The notes under the pieces are model-generated. The model ran no database searches. It saw nothing but the letters and a program-made list of their open reading frames with translations, and was not told where the DNA came from. Positions 31,699 through 41,559 of a stretch of 64,000 nucleotides of DNA are shown piece by piece; the stretch's first letter is position 1; the number at the start of each line of letters is the position of its first letter. The position numbers and the translations under genes were made by a program. The stretch is from NCBI GenBank assembly GCA_014529385.2, contig CM043945.1:91153112-91217111 (forward strand), given 5' to 3'. Source of the stretch: Adiantum capillus-veneris (Eukaryota; Streptophyta; Polypodiopsida; Polypodiales; Pteridaceae).

Positions 31699-32737
31699 GT
31701 GGATTATGCCACATTATACCAAGTGACAGTAGCACCCGCATGGAGTCATGCTATTGTGGATTATTTGACTAATAAGGAGATGCCAGGAGATTGGTCTAAA
31801 GCCAGACAAAAGGCTTTACAAATCGAAGCGAATAGGTATACCCTCATTAGTGACCAATTGTACAAAAGAGGAACTGATGACCAGCTGAGGTTAGTCACTC
31901 ATGAAAATGACTACTTTCCATTATTGGAACAAGCTCATGCAGGCATAGCAGGTGGTCATTTTTCAGCAGAGAGAACCGTAAAAATCATTATGGTTGCAGG
32001 TATATGGTGGCCGACCATGATTCAAGATGCAGCAGAATTCGTGAAAAGGTGTGATGAATGTCAACGAACTAAGGTACTAGTTAAAAGAGACGAAATGCCT
32101 TTAAGACCAATGATGAGTGCTCGAGCGTTCGCTAAATGGGGATTGGACTTTGTTGGTCCTATCACTCCACCAGCGTATCGTTCACAAGCACAATATATCA
32201 TAGTGGCCACGGACTACATGACCAAATGGGTGGAAGCAAAAGCCACAACGAAAGCAGACACTAGAACCACGGCACAATTCTTATATGAATATGTGTTTAC
32301 ACGTTATGGCCTTCCAATCGAGCTGGTGAGTGATAGAGGGACACACTTTGTAAATGAAGTTATTCAACATCTCTTAAATGAGTTTATGGTAATTCATCGC
32401 AAATCTGCATCCTATCATCCACAAGCCAATGGCCAAGCGGAAGCGACCAACAAATTATTGTGCACGGTTCTTACGAAACCGGTTAGTGAAACAAGAACAG
32501 ATTGGGATCAGATGCTCTATTCGGCATTGTGGGCTTATCGAGTTGCATATAAAACAACACTCAATGCTACACCATTTAATATGGTATATGCGTTAAATGC
32601 AATATTGCCTATTGACTTTTTGATCCCCACACTAAGGGTAGCCAAACAATTGGACTGGACGGGGCATGAACTTTCAGAACGGTTAGAGGACCTTGAAAAA
32701 TTAGATGAGTTATGACTCAATGCTGTAGCGGCCATCT
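31699..32737 (+). CDS. Gag-pol, second H2C2 module and integrase core (family D)
   Basis: Same frame. A second full zinc module, YTLISDQLYKRGTDDQLRLV then HAGIAGGHFSAERT..KRCDECQRTK (31936-32061), precedes the DDE core. Catalytic residues are Asp 32146-32148 (GLDFVGPI), Asp 32332-32334 (LVSDRGTHF) and Glu 32440-32442 (NGQAEATNK), with 35 residues between the last two. YHPQANGQ, SALWAYRVAYKTTLNATPFN and ILPIDFLIPTLRVA are also clear. TGA at 32713 and a one-base shift at the A9 run near 32741-32749 break the frame. Confidence 0.93.
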
Positions 32738-33240
32738 ATGCAAAAAAAAAGACAACAGAAAGAGTTTTTTGACAAACATGTCAAGAACAAGGACTTTAAA
32801 ACGGGCGACTATGTCTTAGTATACACCCTTAAACAACATGCCAAAAAGCTAAAGAAAAGGGGCATGGGGCCTTATTTGATCCAAGAAATATCGTCCAGCG
32901 GAGCAGTAAAACTGTCGACACTAGATGGAAAAGAAATGCCGAACTGGATTAGTGGGTGTCGTTTAAAAAAATATCATCTACCTTTAACACCGAAAATGTT
33001 GTTTCAACTGCATTATGGAAAAACCTATAGACAGGAACAACAAAGAATTCAAGACCAGGCTCAACAAGAAGCAAAGGAACGGATTGCTAAACGAAAGCAG
33101 TTTCTTAGGACAATAAACATGGTCACCCCAATGATGACTGATGAATATCCTCTTTCAACATCCCAAACAATCGAAGCACATATACAAAGCGACGAAGTAG
33201 AAAAGACCATGACAACAGACCTTAGGGCTCAGGACGATAG
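32738..33240 (+). CDS. Gag-pol, integrase GPY/F end (family D)
   Basis: It continues in the shifted frame. FFDKHVKNKDFKTGDYVLVY, KKLKKRGMGPYLIQEISSSG and WISGCRLKKYHLPL are the GPY/F module that ends many Ty3/gypsy integrases. An E/Q/R-rich helical linker follows, leading into a second protease. Confidence 0.88.
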
Positions 33241-34354
33241 CATCATCGACGACTTGGAAGATACATGGTGTAGTCCTTACATAAAATCTTATGCAGGCAC
33301 AAAACAAGTTGAAATCTATGCATTACTTGACACTGGAGCAAAAATGAGTGTCATCAGCTTTGAGCTCTTTCACAAACTTGGACCAGTGAAGACGATCCCA
33401 GAGACACACAGGTTGAAACTAGCATCGGGTGATGAGGTGACCACATTGTGGTCTATTATAATACCAATCACAGTGCACGCACACCCGTACACTACAAAAT
33501 TCCATGTACTGCCACCAAGTAAATCAGCCACGCCGTGTATCTTAGCAGTGGCATGGATGAAAGCTAACAGGGTATTCATTGATTTGGATATGAATGAGGC
33601 ACTGTTCAGAAAGGAAAACTTTTCAGAACCCTTCTTATCATATAACCAATTCATGTCAAGGAGGAAACAAAAGTCAATACCACCGCAAAAATCTGCCCAA
33701 CAACAAAAAAAGTTTACAAGTCCAGCAACGTCTTATCAAAAATCAACAACCATGCAGGGAACCAGGCAAGTTTGGGTACGGCGTACAGAGCTGATCGAGG
33801 CACAATTACATCAAAAGCGGAAATACAAAGTGTGGATAAGGCGCGACAGCCTAATTCCTATAAAAAAGGAGTCTGAAGAAAAGACAAAACAACGAAAGCC
33901 AGCAAAACTTCAAAGAAACATAGTCAATCTGGCAAATACGCAATGGACTATATTGGTATGGAGGCCAAAATTGCCAATTCAAAACGAGCCAACAACACAA
34001 GAAGGGCAAACAAAGATGACAATCGTGCAACTATCTACAACTATCAAGGTCAAGCAACATAATGCAAACAGCACGAGGAAACAAACAGAATCAACAACAA
34101 AAACTACCAAGATGTATCAGACACAAGTCATCAAGGTAGAAAGAAAGAATGTTTCACCAGATACGACAATATCAACTTCAAAGAAATCACAAACGCCAAT
34201 TCAAAACCAGTGGAAAACAATCAAACAACGAGCGGCAGAGTTACAACCACTCCTTGCAAAGAAAATCTGCCAGCCAATTCAAGCTACCATCGGGAAACCT
34301 CAACAACAAATGCCAATAAGCACATCGCTTATACCTTCCTCCTGCACCGCATAA
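33241..34354 (+). CDS. Gag-pol, C-terminal second retropepsin and tail (family D)
   Basis: Same frame as the GPY/F part. KQVEIYALLDTGAKMSVISF contains a complete active-site box (catalytic Asp 33329-33331), followed by HRLKLASGDEVTTLWSIIIP, YTTKFHVLPPS and CILAVAWMKANRVFIDLDMN. These are the flap-side strands and the I-L-G-like motif of a retropepsin. About 240 residues of K/Q/T-rich basic tail follow to the TAA at 34352-34354. Relics in families B and C support a lineage-wide feature. It might process a separate product or be a non-catalytic partner; that is inference. Confidence 0.85.
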
Positions 34355-34482
34355 ATTCTTTCTACATGCATTGACCGTACATGCATATAGGGCTACATTA
34401 CAAGGCCTGCATTAGCACGAGTTCAAACCCATGCACAACACATACCCTTCACAATACCCTGTCGTCCGGGAGGACTCCAACT

Positions 34483-34496
34483 AGGAGGGGGGGAGG
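34483..34496 (+). other. Internal polypurine tract after pol (family D)
   Basis: AGGAGGGGGGGAGG, nearly identical to the tract before the 3' LTR (40607-40619) and to the tract after pol in family B. It may be a second plus-strand primer site or a fossil of an LTR junction. Confidence 0.7.
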
Positions 34497-36133
34497 CATT
34501 CCAATGCGGACTCATCATGTCATAAATGCGGACTCATCATGTCATATATTAGAGGGCAATGTTTGTGAGCAATTTTTCAACCATTTTTGCGTTTTATTGT
34601 GTGATTTTTGGAAAAAGAATATTCCCTCATAATTAATCATAATTGGGGACCAAATCATCATTCATGAGCCCCTAGGGATGTGTATACACTATAAAGAGAG
34701 TCAATTCTGGCCAAAAACTGTCTAAAAACAGCAAAAAATAGGCCAAGGTTGACGGTAATGAGCGAGATTGTACATAAACGAAAGAAAAGTGAGCTACAAA
34801 GCATTTTGCTTTTCATTGGTATTTTTCTAGGTTAGAATTGCTATTTTTGGGTTATTTTGGGATTTATTTGCTTTATTTTAGTCATTTTCTAGCAAAAATT
34901 ATATTAAAAAATCCGTAATCCAGATGGAAACACAAAAGAAGAGACGCCTGATCAGAGCAAGGTAAAGAAGACACAAAAAAAATAAGGACTGCAAAGGTGA
35001 CAGAGCAAAATGACCACCGTCATGAAGGGACCTCCAACAATGAAATCTACAAAACTGGTAAAACTCGAGCAACCGAAGTCCAAATCAGGAAATTTGCGAG
35101 CCTAAACCGCATCTCGCGAAAAGTTATGGCCACAGGTAAAAGATGGGAAAATTTGGTGTCGGAGTCTCGGTTACCTATAGAGAGGCTGGGCTAGAAATCC
35201 CTCATTTGAGTCATTTTCCATAGTGAGAGAGAGAGAGAGCTCCCTACAGCAGTTGAGACTTTCAGGAGCTCATCCATAGCGCACAGTCGCCAGATCAACA
35301 TCAGATATGAGAGGTATGCTCGTCAACACTGACTCTAAGTGTGGTTTACTTCAGTTAGTCGCAAAACCTCGCCGGCATCACAATCACAACCTGTGCACAC
35401 ATACGGTAGAATGGTTGTTAGGGAGACCTAGAGGCCACCGAATGGAACCAAGATTGAAAGGCACAATGCCTATAGCTTAGGGATCGAGCCTATGACCTCG
35501 GAAAGCGTGAAGGAAGCCGCTCAAAAAACCCTAATTTAGCAGGACCTGCAAAAGGGCGACAAAACCAAGGTGATCGAAAATGAGCCAAAATTCATAGACA
35601 GCAAGCCAATAACCTCGACAAACCGACTGAAGGGTTAGGCTATGAAAAAGTTCGTCAAAACAGAGCCTAAAGTCCCTATCTGACGAAAACCGCACAAAGC
35701 GTCACGATATTCTAACAGGCCGACCAAGTGACAAAATTACACCAAATTCAAAAAGGAACATCCAAAGGAGGTCAACTACGAGATGGAATGTGTCCACTCA
35801 GGAAAAAAGCTCTTCCACTAGGGCAAATGCCAACAACAGGCCAGAAAGACATCCAAATGGTCATTCTTGGTGTTTCAAACACCAAAACAACAACTGACTG
35901 CTTGGATGCAAGGTCAAAAGGAAGTAAAAGACAGACGGAATCATACAAAGACCAAAAGGAACCGCGACCATCACCTAAGTGGTCTACTTCGACTTCAGGA
36001 CCAGCTAAGTGCTGCAAACAGGGAGTACATTCTGCTAAATTGATTAAAACTTGATGTCTGTGTCTAGGAGGGCCTATTAACACCATGAATGTCAACTAAC
36101 ATCAAAAAACTGGTAAAAATGACAAAGTGTTCA

Positions 36134-36149
36134 GTCTATCGCGATAGAC
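36134..36149. repeat. Family D palindrome, spacer copy 1
   Basis: GTCTATCGCGATAGAC, perfect. Confidence 0.95.
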
Positions 36150-36270
36150 TTGAACTTACACTTAGACAAGGGAAACTTTGACTTTGGCTTCATGAGGAAT
36201 GCTAACAAGGAATGTTAACCACCAATATCAAGTAAGTGTGCAAGAAAAATCTTTTTTGGCCAAAAATTCA

Positions 36271-36286
36271 GTCTATCGCAATAGAC
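36271..36286. repeat. Family D palindrome, spacer copy 2
   Basis: GTCTATCGCAATAGAC; one core G has become A, as expected from CpG deamination. Confidence 0.9.
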
Positions 36287-36558
36287 TTGCTACAACAATT
36301 ATTGGGGGGAAGGACTTTTCAAATTTTTACAAGCTAGACTTGGAGAAGCAAATGAAGGCAGTACACCAAATTTGGTGCCAAGATGGACTCATATGGCAAG
36401 CTGAGAAAGACAGGCAGACAACTCAGAGTCAGAGCAGGACATCTCAAGGGCAGACTAGTAAAATTTACATGTGAGGGGTCAAGAAACCTTGCATCAACTG
36501 GGAGAAGGCAGACAGATGGTCACAAAGCCAAAAAATGACAAACTGGCACTAAGTCCAA

Positions 36559-36574
36559 GTCTATCCCAATTGAC
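36559..36574. repeat. Family D palindrome, spacer copy 3, decayed
   Basis: GTCTATCCCAATTGAC, recognised from its position 288 bases after copy 2 and 299 before copy 4. Confidence 0.65.
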
Positions 36575-36857
36575 CAAGCAGAGGGATATTGGACCATCTT
36601 ATCAAAAATTTGACTTAGCAGTTGTCTTCAACATGATGCAAGATGACCACCCACTAAGTTTGAGCCCAAAACAACACAAAATGAAGGAGATAGACCAACA
36701 TCTCCTTGAAGGGAATCTGGAAAATTGGGAGTTGATCCAAAAAGGGGTCACTTGACATTCATTTGAGGTAGAAATGGGGTCACATCATGTGCAAGGTATG
36801 GGAAACCAATTGGTGGAGTCACAACTGCAAAAAAGGACCCAGATCCAAAAAATGCCA

Positions 36858-36873
36858 GTCTATCGCGATAGAC
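36858..36873. repeat. Family D palindrome, spacer copy 4
   Basis: GTCTATCGCGATAGAC, perfect. Confidence 0.95.
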
Positions 36874-37158
36874 TGAGAAAAAGTAGTAAATGGACAAATT
36901 TTGAGCTTTGGCTTATGGAGTGACCTTACATGCCATGAAAGCATACACCACACAAAATTTCAAGGCATTTGGACTTGTTCTCCTTCACCAACAACATCAA
37001 TTTGAAGCCGCCAAAGTCGCACAATGGAAGAGCTTGTCTATCTGCTAACATTTTATCTTAACTAATCCTGGGATTAAGAAGGCTCATCTAGATGCATGAT
37101 TAAGTGGTAATCAATTTAGGAGAGTAGTACTATGTTTGTGCATTAACTGATAATTGTG

Positions 37159-38172
37159 ATGACAGGATCAATGGAGGCTTCTCCGGGGAAAAGAAAAGGC
37201 AAGAACCTAGCAACGGAAGGTGCAGTACCCTATGCACTTCTACCCAATTCTTTAAAGCCAGCAGCCACCTGGATACCTGCAGATGTGCAACAGGAAGCGG
37301 CCTTTCAGATATATCAAGGTTCATATGTGGATGACAAAAGAAACTTAGTGGATACAGTGATGATTCCCAAGGAGGCAGAGAATTACTTGAAAAGATCACC
37401 GCAAAGGTCATGGCTCAAAAAAGTCAGCTTATGGAACTTCGTATCACTACCACCAGTAGGGATAGATTTCAAGAGGGTACAGCATCTAATAGAGACTATC
37501 CAAGAAGATGGAACTTGCAGAGTGTCAGGCATGGATAATGAAGTGATGGAGATCCAGATCACCAAGGAGATCATCAAAGAGGCATTGAAATTGTCAGATC
37601 AAGGAGCAAACATGAGAGAAAGAAGGAAAACCCTCACAGTTTACTTGCAAAAGTCCAAAATACCTTCTTTCAAACTCACAGCAAACCCAGAAGTAAGAGA
37701 AGTGACACAGATCTACAGTCAGTGTTTGTTGAGCTACAACAAAAGGCCGCCAAGATACACTACACCACACGGGAGCATCTCAACCACACTAACATGGGCT
37801 ATGGGAATGACCCGTGAGTTCTATATAGATCGCGCGTCATATCTGTTTGAAGAAATGACAAAGCTAAGGCAGAACAGACCCAATTACATTGCAGGACGGG
37901 AAGTCCTAACCAGAGTGATATACCATGCCATAGGCGTGGCAGATCAGTTTCCACCTGCCCCTCATCAGAACGACTCGCTGGTATTAAGGGAAAATATCGA
38001 AGACAGATCACAAAGGAAAGTGCCAACATCTATTAACACCATTGGAGGATGCAAGCTGGAAAGAGTGACAAGAAGTACACAAGAAAAGATGGAAGAAGAA
38101 AAAAGAACTGAAGAGGAAGATGCCCGACTAAAGAAGCGGAAAGCAGAAATGGAAAACAACACCAGGTTGTAG
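37159..38172 (+). CDS. 3' ORF, N-terminal globular part (family D)
   Basis: ATG at 37159 (or 37171, the first after the possible splice acceptor, MEASPGKRKGKN). About 330 residues: VPYALLPNSLKPAATWIPAD, WLKKVSLWNFVSLPPVGIDF, ITKEIIKEALKLSDQGANM and TWAMGMTREFYIDRASYLFE. No signal peptide, no membrane segment and no enzyme motif. It is faintly like the N part of plant Athila-type env-like or transposon proteins, but I would not call it envelope. It ends at TAG 38170, probably once CAG because the frame stays open. Confidence 0.6.
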   Translation: MTGSMEASPGKRKGKNLATEGAVPYALLPNSLKPAATWIPADVQQEAAFQIYQGSYVDDKRNLVDTVMIPKEAENYLKRSPQRSWLKKVSLWNFVSLPPVGIDFKRVQHLIETIQEDGTCRVSGMDNEVMEIQITKEIIKEALKLSDQGANMRERRKTLTVYLQKSKIPSFKLTANPEVREVTQIYSQCLLSYNKRPPRYTTPHGSISTTLTWAMGMTREFYIDRASYLFEEMTKLRQNRPNYIAGREVLTRVIYHAIGVADQFPPAPHQNDSLVLRENIEDRSQRKVPTSINTIGGCKLERVTRSTQEKMEEEKRTEEEDARLKKRKAEMENNTRL

Positions 38173-39689
38173 AAGATAGCAAAAATGGAAAGGATTGTAG
38201 AAGGGTTTGCTCTAGAAAGATCTCTACGAGGTGATGTAGGCACCACTTGGAAACCTTCTAGTAGCACTTTCACAATGAAAACGAAGAATAGAAACAACCC
38301 AGCTTTTGAGCTGGACTAGTTCGAGAAATACATCCAAGAAAGAAATGCTAGGGATGAACCAGATTTGCTACTAGAAGAGGAGGATCTCCAAACTTTGAGA
38401 GATCAGTTGAGGCCAACTTCACGTGATCAGGAAACACCGCCGCCATCTCCAGGGCCAGATACAAGTGAAAGGCAATCTAGCCCATCTTCTGAATCTACTT
38501 CGCATTCAGAAAGCTCGCATCATGATGACAGAGTTCACACACCGCCCAGTGAACAAGAAGAAGAGGAAGAGGAAGAAGAAGGAACAAATAGACACCCAAA
38601 CACTGGAGCCATATCACAAAGTGATAAAGGCAAGCAAAAAGAGGTGGATCACACTAAAGATAAAGCTTCTTCCTCTCAAGAAATTGAGCTGGAAGCTACT
38701 ATAGATGAAGATCTACAGTCAATGGCGACAATACTAAACCGAACAAGACTGCACAGTCAATGGCTAGCTGATCAGAACCGATCCAACAAAATGAAGCTAC
38801 AAAAAACTGATGAGGAAGTTCTGAGACTGCAAGAGCAAAGGGAGGACACTCTAAAGATAATTAGCATCAGAGATGTGAAATATTCGGGGTCAAAGGCACA
38901 GTAAATCTTCTCAAAGACAATTTACAGGAGTCGGAAGACTTCAATGCCATATGTGAAGATACACTAAACGTATTCCTTGAAGATGTCAGTGACAGAGACG
39001 AACACATCCAAAAGTTGGAAAAGGAAAAGCAAGATGCGCTGGAGACCATCAAAAGTTTGCAAGTCGTCATCGATGACTTACAAATTGAAGTCAAAGATTT
39101 GAGAGCAGTAACAGATATCCAAGCAAGAGAAATCAAATGCGCTAAGAAGCAAAAAACGTCGCTACCAATAACACCAGTAGTCCACCCAGAAGAAGAAGTG
39201 GCTGCACTAAAGAGGGAGTTGGAGTTGGAAAGAAAACAGCGTTTAATGATTGCTGAAAGTGTGCTTAGAGCAGAAGATCAACTACAAAGACAAATTTCAG
39301 ACTTGCAAAGTGAACAACAACAAGGACCAGCTCCTGACAGTGAAATGGAAAGCATTGTTTCCAATTCACTCAGGGAAGAAAATGAAAACTTGCACATCAG
39401 GATAAAATAGTTAGAGGAGTCAACCGCTAAAAAAGACATGGAATTTCAAGCTCTACAAATCAATAGTAGAACAATGACCGCACAAATCGCAAGTCTACAA
39501 AGTGCAGGGCAGCACCAAGGACAGGTACGAGTGCACATGGAGCCAGTAACAACGAATTTGGCTGGACTCGCCGAAGTTTATGGGGGTCAAGATGAGTACG
39601 ACGAAGATTCAGATGAACAGGAGGCACATACGTAGACTGATCAAACCAGCTCCAAAGACCAAGAGACAGAAGAAGATTCAGTCACGAAA
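38173..39689 (+). CDS. 3' ORF, acidic and coiled-coil middle (family D)
   Basis: Continues in frame to 38904 (TAG at 38317 inside), then one base shift near 38880-38905 and on in the new frame with TAGs at 39408 and 39633. It starts with a P/S/E-rich acidic stretch including eight Glu in a row (about 38560), then long heptad-like helices: LQKTDEEVLRLQEQREDTLK, IQKLEKEKQDALETIKSLQV and LKRELELERKQRLMIAESVL. It is expected to oligomerise. No similarity to a known retroelement enzyme is seen. Confidence 0.6.
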
Positions 39690-40571
39690 TTGGAAGAGCA
39701 GAGGCTGGCTGAGCAAATGGAAAAACAAACAGAAATGATATGGTACAAGGCTATGCAACTCGAAAAGGAGTTGCTACAAGGGCTTTCCAGATCGGGCAAA
39801 ACAGTAGCAGAGCTACGGCAGGAATGGAATGCACCTATGTTACTCTATGCTCTGCTGAAGTATGAGACTCTAACACATCAACGGCAGCTCGAAAAAGAAG
39901 AACAAGTGCCAGTATTTGAAGGAGAAGTACAAGATAGGGAACAGCAAAACAGAATAGTGGAAAGCCAGCCAAAGTGGAGGCGTCAATGGCTATTGGATCA
40001 TCCTAATAACCTGATCCACTTAGTCAACGCACCGCCTGAACTGAGGAATGACAGAACGTTTTGCCCAACTCCCCGAACATACACCTACATCCAACATAAA
40101 GCACTACATAGCAGAAATCCGACATGGATGAATTATCCAGTAATGCCAGGGCCAGCAGAGGGAGAGAGAATATCCGGTTCTTACATGGTGAAAACCGTGC
40201 AGGGCACCATAGTAGAAATCGGAGGCTCTTCTGACCTAGCCTACAAGATGCTATGTAAGATAGCTCGAACATTTTTGGCATGTCTCACAGTCTTCTCAGA
40301 AAGATGGACATCAGAGTATATGAATACTGAAAGGAGCATCTCAGAGTTGTCATACGATTTAAGTGGGCCACCGACAAAGCCAGTATTGTATGCCTATTTC
40401 AAACGGCTGATGTTTCTGCCAAGCTACCATCTCCAAACCTTTGAAGAAGCATTTTACACGGGCTTCTTCATGTACAAGTCAAAAAAATTTGGCCCATTAA
40501 TGGCAAGTGAGTCTATGCGCTATGATGCGTTTCTACATCAAATCAACCACGAAAGACGACAACGACAATGA
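39690..40571 (+). CDS. 3' ORF, C-terminal globular part (family D)
   Basis: Same frame as the end of the preceding piece. 293 residues beginning with more helix (EEQRLAEQMEKQTEMIWYKA) and turning into a compact region: WRRQWLLDHPNNLIHLVNAP, FCPTPRTYTYIQHKALHSRN, ISGSYMVKTVQGTIVEIGG and SYHLQTFEEAFYTGFFMYKS. It ends RRQRQ and TGA at 40569. LAYKMLCKIARTFLACLTVF is the most hydrophobic stretch, too polar for a clear membrane anchor. Family and function unknown. Confidence 0.6.
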   Translation: MEEQRLAEQMEKQTEMIWYKAMQLEKELLQGLSRSGKTVAELRQEWNAPMLLYALLKYETLTHQRQLEKEEQVPVFEGEVQDREQQNRIVESQPKWRRQWLLDHPNNLIHLVNAPPELRNDRTFCPTPRTYTYIQHKALHSRNPTWMNYPVMPGPAEGERISGSYMVKTVQGTIVEIGGSSDLAYKMLCKIARTFLACLTVFSERWTSEYMNTERSISELSYDLSGPPTKPVLYAYFKRLMFLPSYHLQTFEEAFYTGFFMYKSKKFGPLMASESMRYDAFLHQINHERRQRQ

Positions 40572-40606
40572 AGACAAAGACGATCATGTCGTGGTAGACA
40601 TGAATT

Positions 40607-40619
40607 AGGAGGGGGGGAG
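40607..40619 (+). other. Polypurine tract of the family D element
   Basis: AGGAGGGGGGGAG directly abuts the 3' LTR; it primes plus-strand DNA synthesis. Confidence 0.92.
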
Positions 40620-40895
40620 TGTTGGAGCCCCATTGGTCCAACTGTTGTAATGAGCCCATCTTGTAAAGAATATCAAATTCCATTTTTTATGTCAAAGACG
40701 TTTTATCATTTTGATCCATTCGTCTAGATTATGTAAATATTAGTCAGTTAGTCAGGACTCAGATTTATTCCCACTTTGTAATCATGAGCAAGAGAACCCC
40801 ATGTACATTTTTGAGCTAAGGTGACTAAAGTATAAAAGTCACCTTAGAACCATTTTGGAACAACATTTTTTGAATTAATCCTGTGTCGTACGAGT

Positions 40896-40935
<40 letters not shown>

Positions 40936-41559
40936 GTGTGTCTTATCCTCTTCGCTACGCGCTTCTCCCTCACCGGATTAACGACGCGACCACACCATCG
41001 CGGTAGTCTCTCCGAGAGCTACGCACCCACGCCACGCATTCGCCGTTTCGAGTTGATCGCGATCGATTCTTCCTCGATCTTGTTTTGCTTGTAAGTAGCA
41101 CAAATGGTGTCTGTTTTCAATAATCAAGTGCTTCATGGAATGAGAAAGAGATTAGCTACACATAGATATTGATAAACTTAAGTTTCGCCCACTTTTGGAT
41201 TATGACATGTTGGTCTATCGCGACAGTATTCGAGATAGCTAGGGTTCTAATCTGGTGAGATTAGACTTATAGGTAAATATGTCCTAGTGAAAGGATGGTG
41301 CCTAGTAAGTTTGATGCGATTCCGAGTTCATTGGACGTGTAAACTGTGTTGTGAGCGTTAAGGGATAGAGTGGATTGCAATCTATCAAGGTTAGTGATTG
41401 ATGCATCATAAAAGTGCGTATGTGTAGATTGGTCTCAGCCTGACAAGCTAACGAGATTGCCTAGGTGCACCTACGGGTTAGTCGTGTCATCGGATGATAA
41501 GTATGTTGTCTGTGTCGTGCTCGTGAGTATGAACAGGGGAGTAGTTTTGCCCTAAACCA
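40620..41559 (+). repeat. 3' LTR of the family D element
   Basis: 940 bp, TGTTGGAGCC to CCTAAACCA, aligned over its whole length with the 5' LTR. TATA box at 40831, longer GA run (40899-40932), GATCGCGATC at 41055 and half palindrome at 41213. It is followed by the target copy AGGTG. Confidence 0.95.

Larger units (their letters stand above)
34355..37158 (+). other. Spacer between pol and 3' ORF (family D)
   Basis: No convincing gene. It opens with the internal polypurine tract, then a duplicated ATGCGGACTCATCATGTCAT (34502 and 34526), a short GA run (35226) and, from about 36100, paragraphs like those of the leader (CAAAATTTCAAGGCATTTGG) carrying four palindrome copies. A splice acceptor-like GTGATGACAG|G lies at 37156-37166, just before the next ORF. 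Confidence 0.6.
21978..41559 (+). mobile_element. Near-complete 19.6-kb Ty3/gypsy retrotransposon (family D)
   Basis: Boundaries are firm. Both LTRs start TGTTGGAGCC and end CCTAAA(A/C)CA, and the flanks carry the same 5-bp target duplication AGGTG at 21973-21977 and 41560-41564. In order: LTR, tRNA-Asp primer site, leader with three palindromes, gag-pol in one frame (24646-34354), a polypurine tract, spacer with four palindromes, a coiled-coil ORF, a second polypurine tract and the LTR. By eye the LTRs differ at about two dozen positions plus one 31-base indel and a GA-repeat length change, so insertion was not very recent. Primer site, large size and extra 3' ORF suggest the Athila/Tat side of plant gypsy elements. 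Confidence 0.93.

Noticed and set aside
34500-34560. Internal LTR after the internal polypurine tract
   Set aside because: The bases after the tract (CATTCCAATGCGG) do not begin TG and match neither end of the element's LTRs; the duplicated ATGCGGACTCATC is only a short direct repeat.
37159-40571. Retroviral envelope gene
   Set aside because: No signal peptide, membrane anchor or cleavage site; the protein is largely coiled coil.
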